Below, piece after piece: positions 1 through 6,263 of a stretch of 21,315 nucleotides of DNA. Numbering within the stretch: the first letter of the stretch is position 1; each line of letters begins with the position of its first letter. The stretch comes from a virus: positions 1 through 21,315 of the IMG/VR virus record IMGVR_UViG_3300009183_005033. One strand, 5' to 3'. Position numbers and translations under genes: made by a program. The notes under the pieces are model-generated. The model did no database searches. It worked only from the letters and a program-made list of their open reading frames with translations, and had not been told where the DNA came from.

Positions 1-252
1 CAAGGCGCTGAATTAGATGTACTAAAAGGATCTAAAGAAGCCTTAAAAAATTGTAAAGATTTAATATTAGAATTGCAAATAGTGGAATATAACAAAGGTG
101 CACCACTAAGAGATGAAGTAATTAAGTATGTTGAGAATTTAGGTTTTAAATTAATTTCAGGACCTTTTTGTGATAATGGCCCAGACGGAGATTATCATTT
201 TTCAAAAAACAATATTGAAATAAAAATACCTACAAATAAATTTTTTGATTAA
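1..252 (+). CDS. FkbM-type methyltransferase, C-terminal fragment
   Basis: The last 83 codons of a gene whose start lies outside the window. The fragment opens with QGAELDVLKG, which matches the conserved (D)xQGxExxVLxG segment of FkbM-family SAM-dependent methyltransferases. It continues with a strand (DLILELQIVEY) and ends at TAA 250-252. FkbM enzymes usually O-methylate sugars or small molecules, and phages and surface-polysaccharide clusters often carry them. The SAM-binding part is not visible, so activity cannot be judged. The stop codon overlaps the stop of the opposing structural gene by 3 nt. Together with the enzymes from 883 onward it suggests that the modification cassette extends to the left of the window, with two structural genes in between. 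Confidence 0.75.
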   Translation, partial: QGAELDVLKGSKEALKNCKDLILELQIVEYNKGAPLRDEVIKYVENLGFKLISGPFCDNGPDGDYHFSKNNIEIKIPTNKFFD

Positions 253-596
253 GAAGTATAAGCAGAAACTACGCCAGGATAAACAGTAATAATACCTTCC
301 ACCACACGAGTTACTGTACTATCGAGATTATTAGTTATCTCTACATCATATACCCAACGGCCATCTTCTAATAGAGCTGTTGTAGCTGGGTCTAATTTTA
401 TAGTTACAATTCCATCAGCTTCATAAACCGTAATATCAAAATATACTCTTTCATAATTATTAGAATATCCTTTGGACATTTTTCCTTGAGCCGTGTGATT
501 AGCTAAATTAAAAGTTGTACCATCACTATTTTGAACTGTAACATCACTTGAAAAAGATGCTCCAGCATCAAGATATAAATTTGCAATGTATGCCAT
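249..596 (-). CDS. Small beta-rich virion protein, BppU-N/Ig-like
   Basis: A 115-residue protein with no signal peptide or membrane segment. It is predicted to be all beta and shows the pattern of phage baseplate-upper-protein N-terminal domains: an early DAGASFSSDVTVQNSDGT segment, a middle VTIKLDPATTALLEDGRWVYD segment, and a terminal strand VTRVVEGIITVYPGVV. Such domains in tailed phages attach receptor-binding parts to the baseplate; that role is inferred from the pattern only. Its start (ATG at 594-596) lies 3 nt after the stop of the upstream 70-residue gene, so both are probably read from the late promoter at 847-854. It has no clear Shine-Dalgarno and may be translated by coupling. 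Its end overlaps the FkbM stop. Confidence 0.6.
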   Translation of the reverse strand: MAYIANLYLDAGASFSSDVTVQNSDGTTFNLANHTAQGKMSKGYSNNYERVYFDITVYEADGIVTIKLDPATTALLEDGRWVYDVEITNNLDSTVTRVVEGIITVYPGVVSAYTS

Positions 597-599
597 TTT

Positions 600-812
600 T
601 TATTCTTTTATTTCTTCTTTTGGTTCTTCTAATTTTTTTAATTCTTCATTAATTTTAGCATTATAATAGTTTGTAAGAACGTCAATCTTTTCAAGTTCCA
701 TAACTATATTAATTCTATTGCCTTGTATTTGTTGTCTTGCTATGATGTAATTTTTTAATATTTCATCAAAAGTAGTTTCGTCATATTCAGTACCATTAAT
801 TGTAATTGCCAT
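600..812 (-). CDS. Small MAITINGTEYD-type phage protein
   Basis: A 70-residue protein starting MAITINGTEYDETTFDE, followed by a charged, probably helical region (about residues 20-65) ending in KKLEEPKEEIKE. The short beta-hairpin opening plus helix resembles small marine-phage proteins with a T-I-N-G-x-E-Y start (DUF6447-like), whose function is unknown to me. An AAGGAG-type ribosome site (complement of 822-827) lies about 9 nt before the ATG and fixes the start. A consensus late promoter at 847-854 gives a leader of about 28 nt. It is first in a two-gene transcript with the beta-rich virion protein, so a tail-associated or assembly role is plausible but unproven. Confidence 0.6.
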   Translation of the reverse strand: MAITINGTEYDETTFDEILKNYIIARQQIQGNRINIVMELEKIDVLTNYYNAKINEELKKLEEPKEEIKE

Positions 813-821
813 TGTAAATCA

Positions 822-826
822 CTCCT
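822..826 (-). promoter_or_regulatory. Shine-Dalgarno for the 70-residue gene
   Basis: The minus strand reads AAAGGAGT here, about 9 nt before the ATG at 810-812. It is one of the few clear ribosome sites in the window; most plus-strand cassette genes lack one. Confidence 0.7.
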
Positions 827-846
827 TTAATTAATTTTATTAATAC

Positions 847-854
847 TATTTATA
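847..854 (-). promoter_or_regulatory. T4-type late promoter, leftward
   Basis: The minus strand reads TATAAATA, the exact T4 late promoter -10 word recognised by the gp55/gp33 sigma system. With the usual spacing the transcript would start near 841 and carry a leader of about 28 nt with a Shine-Dalgarno before the gene at 600-812. It lies back to back with the rightward promoter, with 3 bp between them. Confidence 0.8.
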
Positions 855-857
855 CTA

Positions 858-865
858 TATAAATA
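858..865 (+). promoter_or_regulatory. T4-type late promoter, rightward
   Basis: The plus strand reads TATAAATA. With standard T4 late spacing, transcription would start near 871, about 12 nt before the ATG at 883. It would serve the whole 883-5439 operon, whose genes are 10 nt apart or overlap. The word pairs with its mirror at 847-854 to form an inverted repeat around CTA. Confidence 0.8.
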
Positions 866-882
866 TTACTATATAACAAAAA

Positions 883-1359
883 ATGATAATTATGGAACCA
901 TTATTACACCTAAATTATGAACTTGATAAAAGTCTAATTTTAAAAGAATCAGAAGAAGCTAAAAAAGAGAGAAGGTTTTATACTGATACTCGTTATCCTA
1001 AAAGATTATACATAGAATGGTTATTAAGTTTATACAAAGGTAAGTATATGTATAAAGTTATGAAAGATTTTGAAGTTAAAGGACAACCTAAATTTTACTG
1101 GCTTAAACCTAATTACACTTTACCCACACACGTTGATAATGGAACAACCTGTTCATTAAATTTTTTATTAAGTGAAGATAATACTGCCATAACAATAAAT
1201 GGGAAAGAATATTTTTATAAAAATGCTTTATTAAACACCCAACAACCTCATAGTGTTAAAAACGGAAACAAAGAAAGATTGTTATTTAAGATTTCAATAT
1301 TTAATGAAAGTTTTGAGTCAGTTGCAAACAAAATAATAAAAAAAGGTTATAGTGTTTGA
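883..1359 (+). CDS. 2OG/Fe(II) oxygenase-like protein (HxD...H)
   Basis: A 158-residue protein with a jelly-roll oxygenase signature: H83-x-D85 in THVDNGTTCSLNFLL, distal H123 in QQPHSVKNG, and R132 in KERLLFKISIF, placed where the 2-oxoglutarate-binding arginine sits. Enzymes of this type hydroxylate or otherwise oxidise amino acids, peptides or small molecules using Fe(II), O2 and 2-oxoglutarate. The substrate is unknown. It is shorter than most family members and may be a minimal core. Two ATGs are possible (883 and 892); neither has a Shine-Dalgarno, and the first was taken because it still leaves a leader of about 12 nt from the promoter at 858. It is first in its operon and its end overlaps the following methyltransferase by 8 nt. 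Confidence 0.65.
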   Translation: MIIMEPLLHLNYELDKSLILKESEEAKKERRFYTDTRYPKRLYIEWLLSLYKGKYMYKVMKDFEVKGQPKFYWLKPNYTLPTHVDNGTTCSLNFLLSEDNTAITINGKEYFYKNALLNTQQPHSVKNGNKERLLFKISIFNESFESVANKIIKKGYSV

Positions 1360-2005
1360 TATAGATAAAGATATACCTGGTTGGATGAGTATAAAAGAAT
1401 TATTTATATTATCTTCACTAGCTAACATGTGTCCGGAAAATGAATCTATTTTAGAAATAGGATGTTTTTTAGGAAGATCGACAACAGCATTATATAAAGG
1501 AAAACGTCCATCTGTTCAATTAGATGTAGTGGATCATTTTCAAAGAGCAGAACTACATGAACAATATTTTAAAAAAACAAACAAGTATCCTTGGCGACCT
1601 ACTGTTGGTGACTTAGAAATATATAACGATGCTATAAAAATTGCCAATACACACGGATGGCAAGAAGCATTCAAATTTTGTATAGGAGAAGAAATTTATA
1701 ATAATTTAAATGTACATCCTACAACAAGTAGAGAATTTAGAAGAAATAAATTATATAATTTAGTGTTTATAGATGGTTCACATTTGTATGAAGATATTTT
1801 TCACGACATCAAAAAATATTCAGGTTCTCATACTTTATTAATAGGCGATGATTTTGACTTTAATTATCCAGACATAAGCAAAGCAATAAATGTATTAAGA
1901 AATGGCAGAACACTTTGGGTATTTGAAAACACAAAATTATGGGCATTAATACCCAAACTAGGACATTGGAAAGACAAATTTAATAGTAAAATGTTTTTAT
2001 TTTAA
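1352..2005 (+). CDS. Class I SAM methyltransferase (Methyltransf_24/TylF-like)
   Basis: A 217-residue protein with the order of a Rossmann-type methyltransferase. Motif I is ILEIGCFLGRST (residues 33-44), an acidic residue ends the next strand (LDVVDHF, about 58-63), a FIDGSHLYED loop lies at 139-148, and LLIGDDFDF at 162-170 looks like a metal or substrate loop. Members of this group methylate hydroxyls of sugars and small molecules. The chosen start is GTG at 1352, which keeps the usual IPGWMS lead-in before the first helix; ATG at 1385 in the same frame would lose it. The start overlaps the oxygenase-like gene by 8 nt, which suggests coupled translation. The acceptor is unknown. Confidence 0.75.
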   Translation: MFDIDKDIPGWMSIKELFILSSLANMCPENESILEIGCFLGRSTTALYKGKRPSVQLDVVDHFQRAELHEQYFKKTNKYPWRPTVGDLEIYNDAIKIANTHGWQEAFKFCIGEEIYNNLNVHPTTSREFRRNKLYNLVFIDGSHLYEDIFHDIKKYSGSHTLLIGDDFDFNYPDISKAINVLRNGRTLWVFENTKLWALIPKLGHWKDKFNSKMFLF

Positions 2006-2015
2006 TATAAAATAT

Positions 2016-2636
2016 ATGAACAAACTTAAAATATTACAAATAGATAGTAAAAATTGGAAAGAATATGAAAATGTTTTAAAGGACATTTATAAACAATCAA
2101 AACAAGACTATAGTAAAGCTTCTGAAAATATGGTTTGGGAAGATTGGGAAAATAATTCAAAATCTTTAATGAACACTTTAGTTAAACAAAAAAGATATGA
2201 CCATCCTAAAGGTATTTTCAATATAGCGATTAAAGACAATACTATAATATATTGTAGTGGTTGTTATGAAAGCGATTGGTCAAAAGATGTTTTAATTATA
2301 GGAGTAAGAACTTGGACACATCCTGAATATAGAAAAGAATGGTGGAAAGGAAATCCAATAATACCTATACAATTAGAGTTCGCTAAAAAGAATAATTACA
2401 AAGCTGTTATATTTACTTTTAATGAATACAATCTATGGCTAGCAAAAATAATGGATAGAACAACTAAAAATAAAGCAATTGTTTTAGGTCGCAAAAATTC
2501 TAACATATATAAAGATTTTTATTTACTTGATAAATATTATTTGATAAAAAATACAAAGCAAAAAATATCTGTTAATTTACTAAATTGTACTATGAAAGAA
2601 TTTCAACAAAATTATTTACCAAAAGAATATAAATGA
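2016..2636 (+). CDS. GNAT-like acyltransferase
   Basis: A 206-residue protein whose centre fits a GNAT fold: strands FNIAIKDNTIIYCSGCYE (about 68-85) and VLIIGVRTWTHPEYRK (92-107), then a helix (IPIQLEFAKKNNYK) and strand AVIFTFNE. The canonical QxxGxG/A acetyl-CoA loop is not obvious, so the donor is uncertain. The motif W-T-x-P-x-Y-R (100-106) recurs in the C-terminal half of the double-GNAT protein at 6264-7415, so the two are probably related. An N-acyl or aminoacyl transfer role would fit an amino-sugar or peptide pathway, but this is inference. It starts 10 nt after the methyltransferase, without a Shine-Dalgarno, and its end overlaps the following gene by 4 nt (ATGA). Confidence 0.5.
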   Translation: MNKLKILQIDSKNWKEYENVLKDIYKQSKQDYSKASENMVWEDWENNSKSLMNTLVKQKRYDHPKGIFNIAIKDNTIIYCSGCYESDWSKDVLIIGVRTWTHPEYRKEWWKGNPIIPIQLEFAKKNNYKAVIFTFNEYNLWLAKIMDRTTKNKAIVLGRKNSNIYKDFYLLDKYYLIKNTKQKISVNLLNCTMKEFQQNYLPKEYK

Positions 2637-3328
2637 TTGATTACAAAAAATATTTTAAAATAATAGAAGAACTTAAAACTATACCTCATTTAGATTTATT
2701 AAAACAATATGATATTTCCAAAGTTAAAAATGAAGCAAATCAAATAAAAGAATTTATAAAATATAAATCTAAAGACAATCTTTCTAAAGATCCTTACGTC
2801 AAAACTTGGTCTGGCGTATCCTTATATGGATTAAATGGTGATCAATACCAACCTTATATGGCCAATTGGCCAAAGGAATTTAATCCATACACAGAAGCTG
2901 GTATAAAAAATATGTCAATTACACCTATAGGTAAAATTTGTCCGTATATAATGTCTGTAATGCAAGACTTAGGTATTGAAAAAATGTTAAGTAGGATTAT
3001 GAGAATTTCTCCCAATTCTAGTTTAGAGTTTCATTCACATAGTTTAAAACATGGCCAACCAGATAATATATTAACAGTACAAATACCAATCTATGTTCCT
3101 GAAAAATTTAAATATGTAGTAAAAAGCATAAATGACAACAAGACATATGAAGAAACATATAAAGAAGGAAGAGCTTATATATTTAATAGTTATCATTATC
3201 ATAAGGTAGTTAATGAATCTAATAAACGCAGATTGTCAATTGTGGCTTATATGGATTTAACAGAAAACAAATGTTTAGATATAGTAGAAAATGCTATATT
3301 GAATTATAAAGGACCAAAAATATTATGA
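2633..3328 (+). CDS. Asp/Asn beta-hydroxylase-like oxygenase, copy 1
   Basis: A 231-residue protein resembling the aspartyl/asparaginyl beta-hydroxylase (Asp_Arg_Hydrox) fold. It has a lead strand RIMRISPNSSLEFHSHS (121-137), a strand ILTVQIPIYVP (146-156), the turn EGRAYIFNSYHYHKVVN (178-194) and RRLSIVAYMD (199-208). Likely metal ligands are H134 and H188 or H190, and R200 is a likely 2-oxoglutarate contact. The usual HxD acid is replaced by H136, giving H-S-H. AspH-type enzymes can work with only two histidines, so this need not mean loss of activity. The ATGA overlaps at both ends indicate coupled translation. A near-identical second copy follows directly. The substrate is not known. Confidence 0.65.
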   Translation: MIDYKKYFKIIEELKTIPHLDLLKQYDISKVKNEANQIKEFIKYKSKDNLSKDPYVKTWSGVSLYGLNGDQYQPYMANWPKEFNPYTEAGIKNMSITPIGKICPYIMSVMQDLGIEKMLSRIMRISPNSSLEFHSHSLKHGQPDNILTVQIPIYVPEKFKYVVKSINDNKTYEETYKEGRAYIFNSYHYHKVVNESNKRRLSIVAYMDLTENKCLDIVENAILNYKGPKIL

Positions 3329-3336
3329 AACTACCA
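2645..3336 (+). repeat. Tandem duplication unit, copy 1
   Basis: Nearly all of the first hydroxylase-like gene plus the first 12 nt of the following frame. It aligns with copy 2 at 3337-3998 with an offset of 692 bp at the left and 662 bp at the right; the 30-bp difference is ten codons missing from copy 2. Perfectly matching blocks include 2909-2961, 3065-3126 and 3243-3336 (53, 62 and 94 bp by hand count). Confidence 0.85.
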
Positions 3337-3990
3337 AAAAAATATTATAAAATAATAGAAGAAATTAAAACTATACCTCATTTAGATTTGTTAAAACAAT
3401 ATGATGTTTCTAAACTTAAAAATGAAGCAAATCAAATAAAAGAATTTAAATATTATGTTTCTAAAGATATTGAGGTTAAAGCTTGGTCTGGATTATCTTT
3501 AGTTGGAACAAATGGTGATCCATACAAAGATTTATCATACGATAATCCAACCCCAGAAATTAAGTGGGATAATATGTCAATTACACCTATAGGTAAAATT
3601 TGTCCGTATATAATGTCTGTAATACAAGATTTAGGTACTGAAAAAATGTTAAATAGGATTATGAGAATTTCTCCCAATTCTAGTTTAGGATGGCATTCGC
3701 ATAGTTTAAAACATGGTCAACCAGAAAATATATTAACAGTACAAATACCAATCTATGTTCCTGAAAAATTTAAATATGTAGTAAAAAGTATAAAAGATAA
3801 TACCCTATACGAAGAAACATATAAAGAAGGAAAAGCTTATATATTTAATAGTTATCATTATCATAGTGTTTTTAATGAATCTAATGAATATAGATTAACA
3901 ATAATGGCTTATATGGATTTAACAGAAAACAAATGTTTAGATATAGTAGAAAATGCTATATTGAATTATAAAGGACCAAAAATATTATGA
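3325..3990 (+). CDS. Asp/Asn beta-hydroxylase-like oxygenase, copy 2
   Basis: A 221-residue paralogue of the preceding protein with the same fold markers: RIMRISPNSSLGWHSHS (111-127), ILTVQIPIYVP, the H178-x-H180 turn and R190. It also has H-S-H (H124, H126) in place of HxD. From residue 83 onward it is almost identical to copy 1; residues 41-82 differ strongly and are ten residues shorter, so a substrate-facing N-terminal part may have diverged. Its first residues MKLP match the start of the next gene (3987) rather than copy 1, because the duplication carried the start codon of that gene. ATGA overlaps at both ends. A small reading frame on the opposite strand inside it is not considered real. 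Confidence 0.65.
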   Translation: MKLPKKYYKIIEEIKTIPHLDLLKQYDVSKLKNEANQIKEFKYYVSKDIEVKAWSGLSLVGTNGDPYKDLSYDNPTPEIKWDNMSITPIGKICPYIMSVIQDLGTEKMLNRIMRISPNSSLGWHSHSLKHGQPENILTVQIPIYVPEKFKYVVKSIKDNTLYEETYKEGKAYIFNSYHYHSVFNESNEYRLTIMAYMDLTENKCLDIVENAILNYKGPKIL

Positions 3991-3998
3991 AACTACCA
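3337..3998 (+). repeat. Tandem duplication unit, copy 2
   Basis: Second copy of the unit at 2645-3336. The last 94 bp (3905-3998) are identical to 3243-3336, covering the end of the hydroxylase-like gene and the ATGAAACTACCA that starts the next one. An A-tract (CCA followed by AAAAAATATT) at the junction could be the microhomology used to form it. Confidence 0.85.
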
Positions 3999-4754
3999 GT
4001 ATGGGCTAATATAAATTTTGATTTTGATCAACAAAAAATAAAAGAAGAATTGCTAAATAATAATATTTTTGATAAAGGCGTGGTTGCAACGACTGATTAT
4101 AATAATGAAGGTCGTAGTCGTTGGGATCCAAATGGAGATATTTTTCCAGAAGAAATTTTTAAAAAGAATAAACTTATACATCACTATAAACAAAAAAACG
4201 GTGAAAGAGAATTAGTTAAAGGTCAATATAATACCTTTCAAATGTTAAATTTAACTTATTTACCAGAAAAAGAAATAACAAAACAACAATCGTGGGAAGG
4301 AAGTTTAGAAAAAAAAGATAAACGACCTTTATGGATTAAATATAGACAACCTTGGTCTTGGAGAGAGGATTTAAATATACCTTATACAAAAAAAATTATT
4401 GAATCTTTACCTATAGAATATGTTTTAACTGTTCGTTGTATATTGCAAGAACCACCTAGTATAGGCGTTGTACATAAAGATAATGGCCCTATTACAAATA
4501 AAGATTTCTTTGATAGTGGTTTTTGTTCTTTAACGTTAAACATAGCAGATGGTGGAGCAAATTTATGGGCTCAAAGTTATAAAACAGAAAAAAAGTTTAA
4601 AATAGATGAAAGCAAATATAAAGCTTGGCACTTTGATGATGCTTGTTTACATTGCACGTCTGAAGTAAAAAGTCGTAGAATACAATTGAGAATATTTGCT
4701 AAATTAAATAAACCCTACACTGAAATATTGGATTTAAAAAATGCTGAATATTGA
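3987..4754 (+). CDS. 2OG/Fe(II) oxygenase-like protein (HxD...H...R)
   Basis: A 255-residue protein. The C-terminal half has the oxygenase core: H163-x-D165 in IGVVHKDNGP, a strand CSLTLNIADGGANLW (180-194), H222 in AWHFDDACLHCTSEV, and RRIQLRIFAKL (230-240) with arginines placed to bind 2-oxoglutarate. The N-terminal 140 residues are polar and tryptophan-rich, and I do not recognise them; they may form a substrate lid. It follows the duplicated hydroxylase-like gene with a 4-nt ATGA overlap, and its first 12 nt are the ones duplicated upstream, so it was already the downstream neighbour before duplication. It shares little sequence with those copies beyond the fold signature. Substrate unknown. 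Confidence 0.6.
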   Translation: MKLPVWANINFDFDQQKIKEELLNNNIFDKGVVATTDYNNEGRSRWDPNGDIFPEEIFKKNKLIHHYKQKNGERELVKGQYNTFQMLNLTYLPEKEITKQQSWEGSLEKKDKRPLWIKYRQPWSWREDLNIPYTKKIIESLPIEYVLTVRCILQEPPSIGVVHKDNGPITNKDFFDSGFCSLTLNIADGGANLWAQSYKTEKKFKIDESKYKAWHFDDACLHCTSEVKSRRIQLRIFAKLNKPYTEILDLKNAEY

Positions 4755-5439
4755 AAACTATAAAAAATTATTGTTTTGTCCTTTAGATTTTCCAATCCCT
4801 CCTGAAGTGGATTATAATAAATTTAATGAATGGCACTTAGAACAATTAGAATATAATAAAAAACATAATAAGACAGCCTTAGTAGCTAATGGAAAAGATG
4901 ACTATCCTTGGGAAGTAAGTTGGGCATTATGGTGGAACACTTATGATAAACCAAATCCTTGGATATGTGATTTTGATAAAAAATTTCCTGAATTGATAGA
5001 ATATATAAAAGAGTATCCTTTTGTACAAGCAAAAAGTATTAGTTTTTTAAATCAAAAAGAAAGTAGAGATGTTTATTTACATACTGATCCTGATAATAGG
5101 TGGGGTATGAGGTTTTATTTAAAAAATGGTTTGGGTGAAAAACTATATTTTGTTAAAAGTTTAAAACCAAGAGAAGAACGTTTAAAAACAATGAAAGATG
5201 GTAAGTACAATGATCTATGGGAAAATAGTCAAAAAGAAAAATTATATGCCAAATTTCCTAATCAAAGATGTGCTTGGATGTTAAACAGTATGGATGCTTT
5301 TCATGGAGTTGAAAAAAATCCTAGTCCAGTAGGTAATAGAATTAGTTGTGTACTAATAGGTGATTATGATTATAAAAAATTATTTGAGTTATTTGATCGC
5401 AGTATTAAAAAATACAAAGACTATGCTATTTGGTATTAA
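4741..5439 (+). CDS. 2OG/Fe(II) oxygenase-like protein (HTD...H...R)
   Basis: A 232-residue protein with H114-T-D116 in VYLHTDPDNRWGMRFYL, distal H188 in SMDAFHGVEKNPSP, and R200 in GNRISCVLIGDYD: the order and spacing of a jelly-roll Fe(II)/2-oxoglutarate enzyme. A charged insertion (about 140-170) separates the two halves of the core. The first 60 residues are rich in aromatic and proline residues and are not recognised. The start overlaps the preceding gene by 14 nt. The end overlaps the oppositely oriented desaturase by 14 nt, so no terminator separates them. It is the last gene of the first plus-strand operon. Its specific reaction cannot be named from sequence. Confidence 0.6.
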   Translation: MLNIENYKKLLFCPLDFPIPPEVDYNKFNEWHLEQLEYNKKHNKTALVANGKDDYPWEVSWALWWNTYDKPNPWICDFDKKFPELIEYIKEYPFVQAKSISFLNQKESRDVYLHTDPDNRWGMRFYLKNGLGEKLYFVKSLKPREERLKTMKDGKYNDLWENSQKEKLYAKFPNQRCAWMLNSMDAFHGVEKNPSPVGNRISCVLIGDYDYKKLFELFDRSIKKYKDYAIWY

Positions 5440-6232
5440 TTTTTTTATCAGTTCTAATTAAATCTATAATAAAAGCAGTTATATCAAATTCCCACCACTT
5501 TTTTTTAAACGTATAACTTCTTGTATTATAGTGATGATTATTATGCCATCCTTCTCCCCAAGTCATAAAAGCAACTAAAGGATTATTAACAGAATCGTCT
5601 TTAATAATAAAATTTTTATATCCACCTGGAAACCATTTTGAATGATTTATATAATTGCTTAGTACACTAGACCATACTTGACATACTATGGGCATAGCAA
5701 ATAAAAAAACAAATCCAGCTGATCCAAATAATAAGGTTAACAATAATGCCCAAACAATTAGTATTAAAAAATAATAACTATGTAAAAAGAAATGATATCT
5801 ATTAACTATTAAATCTCTTACTGTAAATTTATTACCATTCGTTATATAATTAGGAAACAACACTTTCCAACCTTGATATTTGGGACTGTGTGGATCGTGT
5901 TCATCATCACTATGTTTATGATGTTGTCTGTGTATTGCAACCCAACCTATACTAGAACCAGTACCACCTACACAACCAAAAAATGTGAATACGTATTCTA
6001 ACCATTTAGGCATTTTAAAACTTTTATGGCTTAAATATCTATGAAATGTAAGAGTAATACCTAAACAACCAGTTATAAAATAACAAAATAGGCCAATTAA
6101 CCACCACTGCAAACCATAGTTACCAAATATAAAAGCTAACAATAATGTAATTGTTAATAATATTTGAATAAATGTAAAATATCTTGTATTTGCAATAAAC
6201 AGTTTTTTCATGTTTTTATATAAAGTTGACAT
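5426..6232 (-). CDS. Acyl-lipid/acyl-CoA delta-9-type fatty acid desaturase
   Basis: A 268-residue membrane enzyme with all three histidine boxes of the stearoyl-CoA desaturase class: HRYLSH (64-69), HRQHH (101-105) and HNNHH (230-234), plus the extra NYINH (193-197) that contributes to the di-iron site. Hydrophobic spans at about 22-62 and 148-190 would form the four membrane helices. It has no cytochrome b5 domain, as in bacterial and cyanobacterial DesC enzymes of similar length. It would introduce a double bond into host fatty acids and raise membrane fluidity or alter lipid precursors. It is the only minus-strand gene inside the plus-strand cassette and has its own late promoter at 6255-6262. 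All key residues are intact, so it is probably functional. Confidence 0.9.
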   Translation of the reverse strand: MSTLYKNMKKLFIANTRYFTFIQILLTITLLLAFIFGNYGLQWWLIGLFCYFITGCLGITLTFHRYLSHKSFKMPKWLEYVFTFFGCVGGTGSSIGWVAIHRQHHKHSDDEHDPHSPKYQGWKVLFPNYITNGNKFTVRDLIVNRYHFFLHSYYFLILIVWALLLTLLFGSAGFVFLFAMPIVCQVWSSVLSNYINHSKWFPGGYKNFIIKDDSVNNPLVAFMTWGEGWHNNHHYNTRSYTFKKKWWEFDITAFIIDLIRTDKKINTK

Positions 6233-6237
6233 AATAG

Positions 6238-6245
6238 TATAAATA
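6238..6245 (+). promoter_or_regulatory. T4-type late promoter, rightward
   Basis: Plus-strand TATAAATA. The predicted start is near 6251, about 13 nt before the ATG at 6264, which supports that ATG as the start of the double-GNAT gene. It faces the leftward promoter at 6255-6262 across 9 bp. Confidence 0.8.
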
Positions 6246-6254
6246 GTGTATACT

Positions 6255-6262
6255 TATTTATA
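6255..6262 (-). promoter_or_regulatory. T4-type late promoter, leftward, for the desaturase
   Basis: The minus strand reads TATAAATA. The predicted start is near 6249, giving a leader of about 17 nt before the desaturase ATG at 6230-6232. The predicted start points of the two facing promoters are only about 2 bp apart. Confidence 0.8.
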
Positions 6263-6263
6263 C

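Noticed and set aside
1180-1215. AITINGKEY in the first oxygenase-like protein resembling MAITINGTEY of the 70-residue gene
   Set aside because: Different structural context and no further similarity; a short common beta-hairpin sequence.
1401-1408. Minus-strand TATAAATA inside the methyltransferase gene
   Set aside because: It points leftward into plus-strand genes with no minus-strand gene close downstream; likely chance in A/T-rich DNA.
2006-2013. TATAAAAT before the 2016 gene as a promoter
   Set aside because: It deviates from the late word and ends 2 nt before the ATG, so transcription would start inside the gene.
3453-3677. Minus-strand open frame inside the second hydroxylase-like gene
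   Set aside because: A shadow of a well-supported coding gene; no promoter or ribosome site and a membrane-like composition caused by the opposite strand.
6246-6263. GTG start extending the double-GNAT protein by six residues
   Set aside because: The GTG lies before the predicted transcript start (about 6251) and inside the inverted promoter pair; ATG 6264 fits the leader spacing seen elsewhere.
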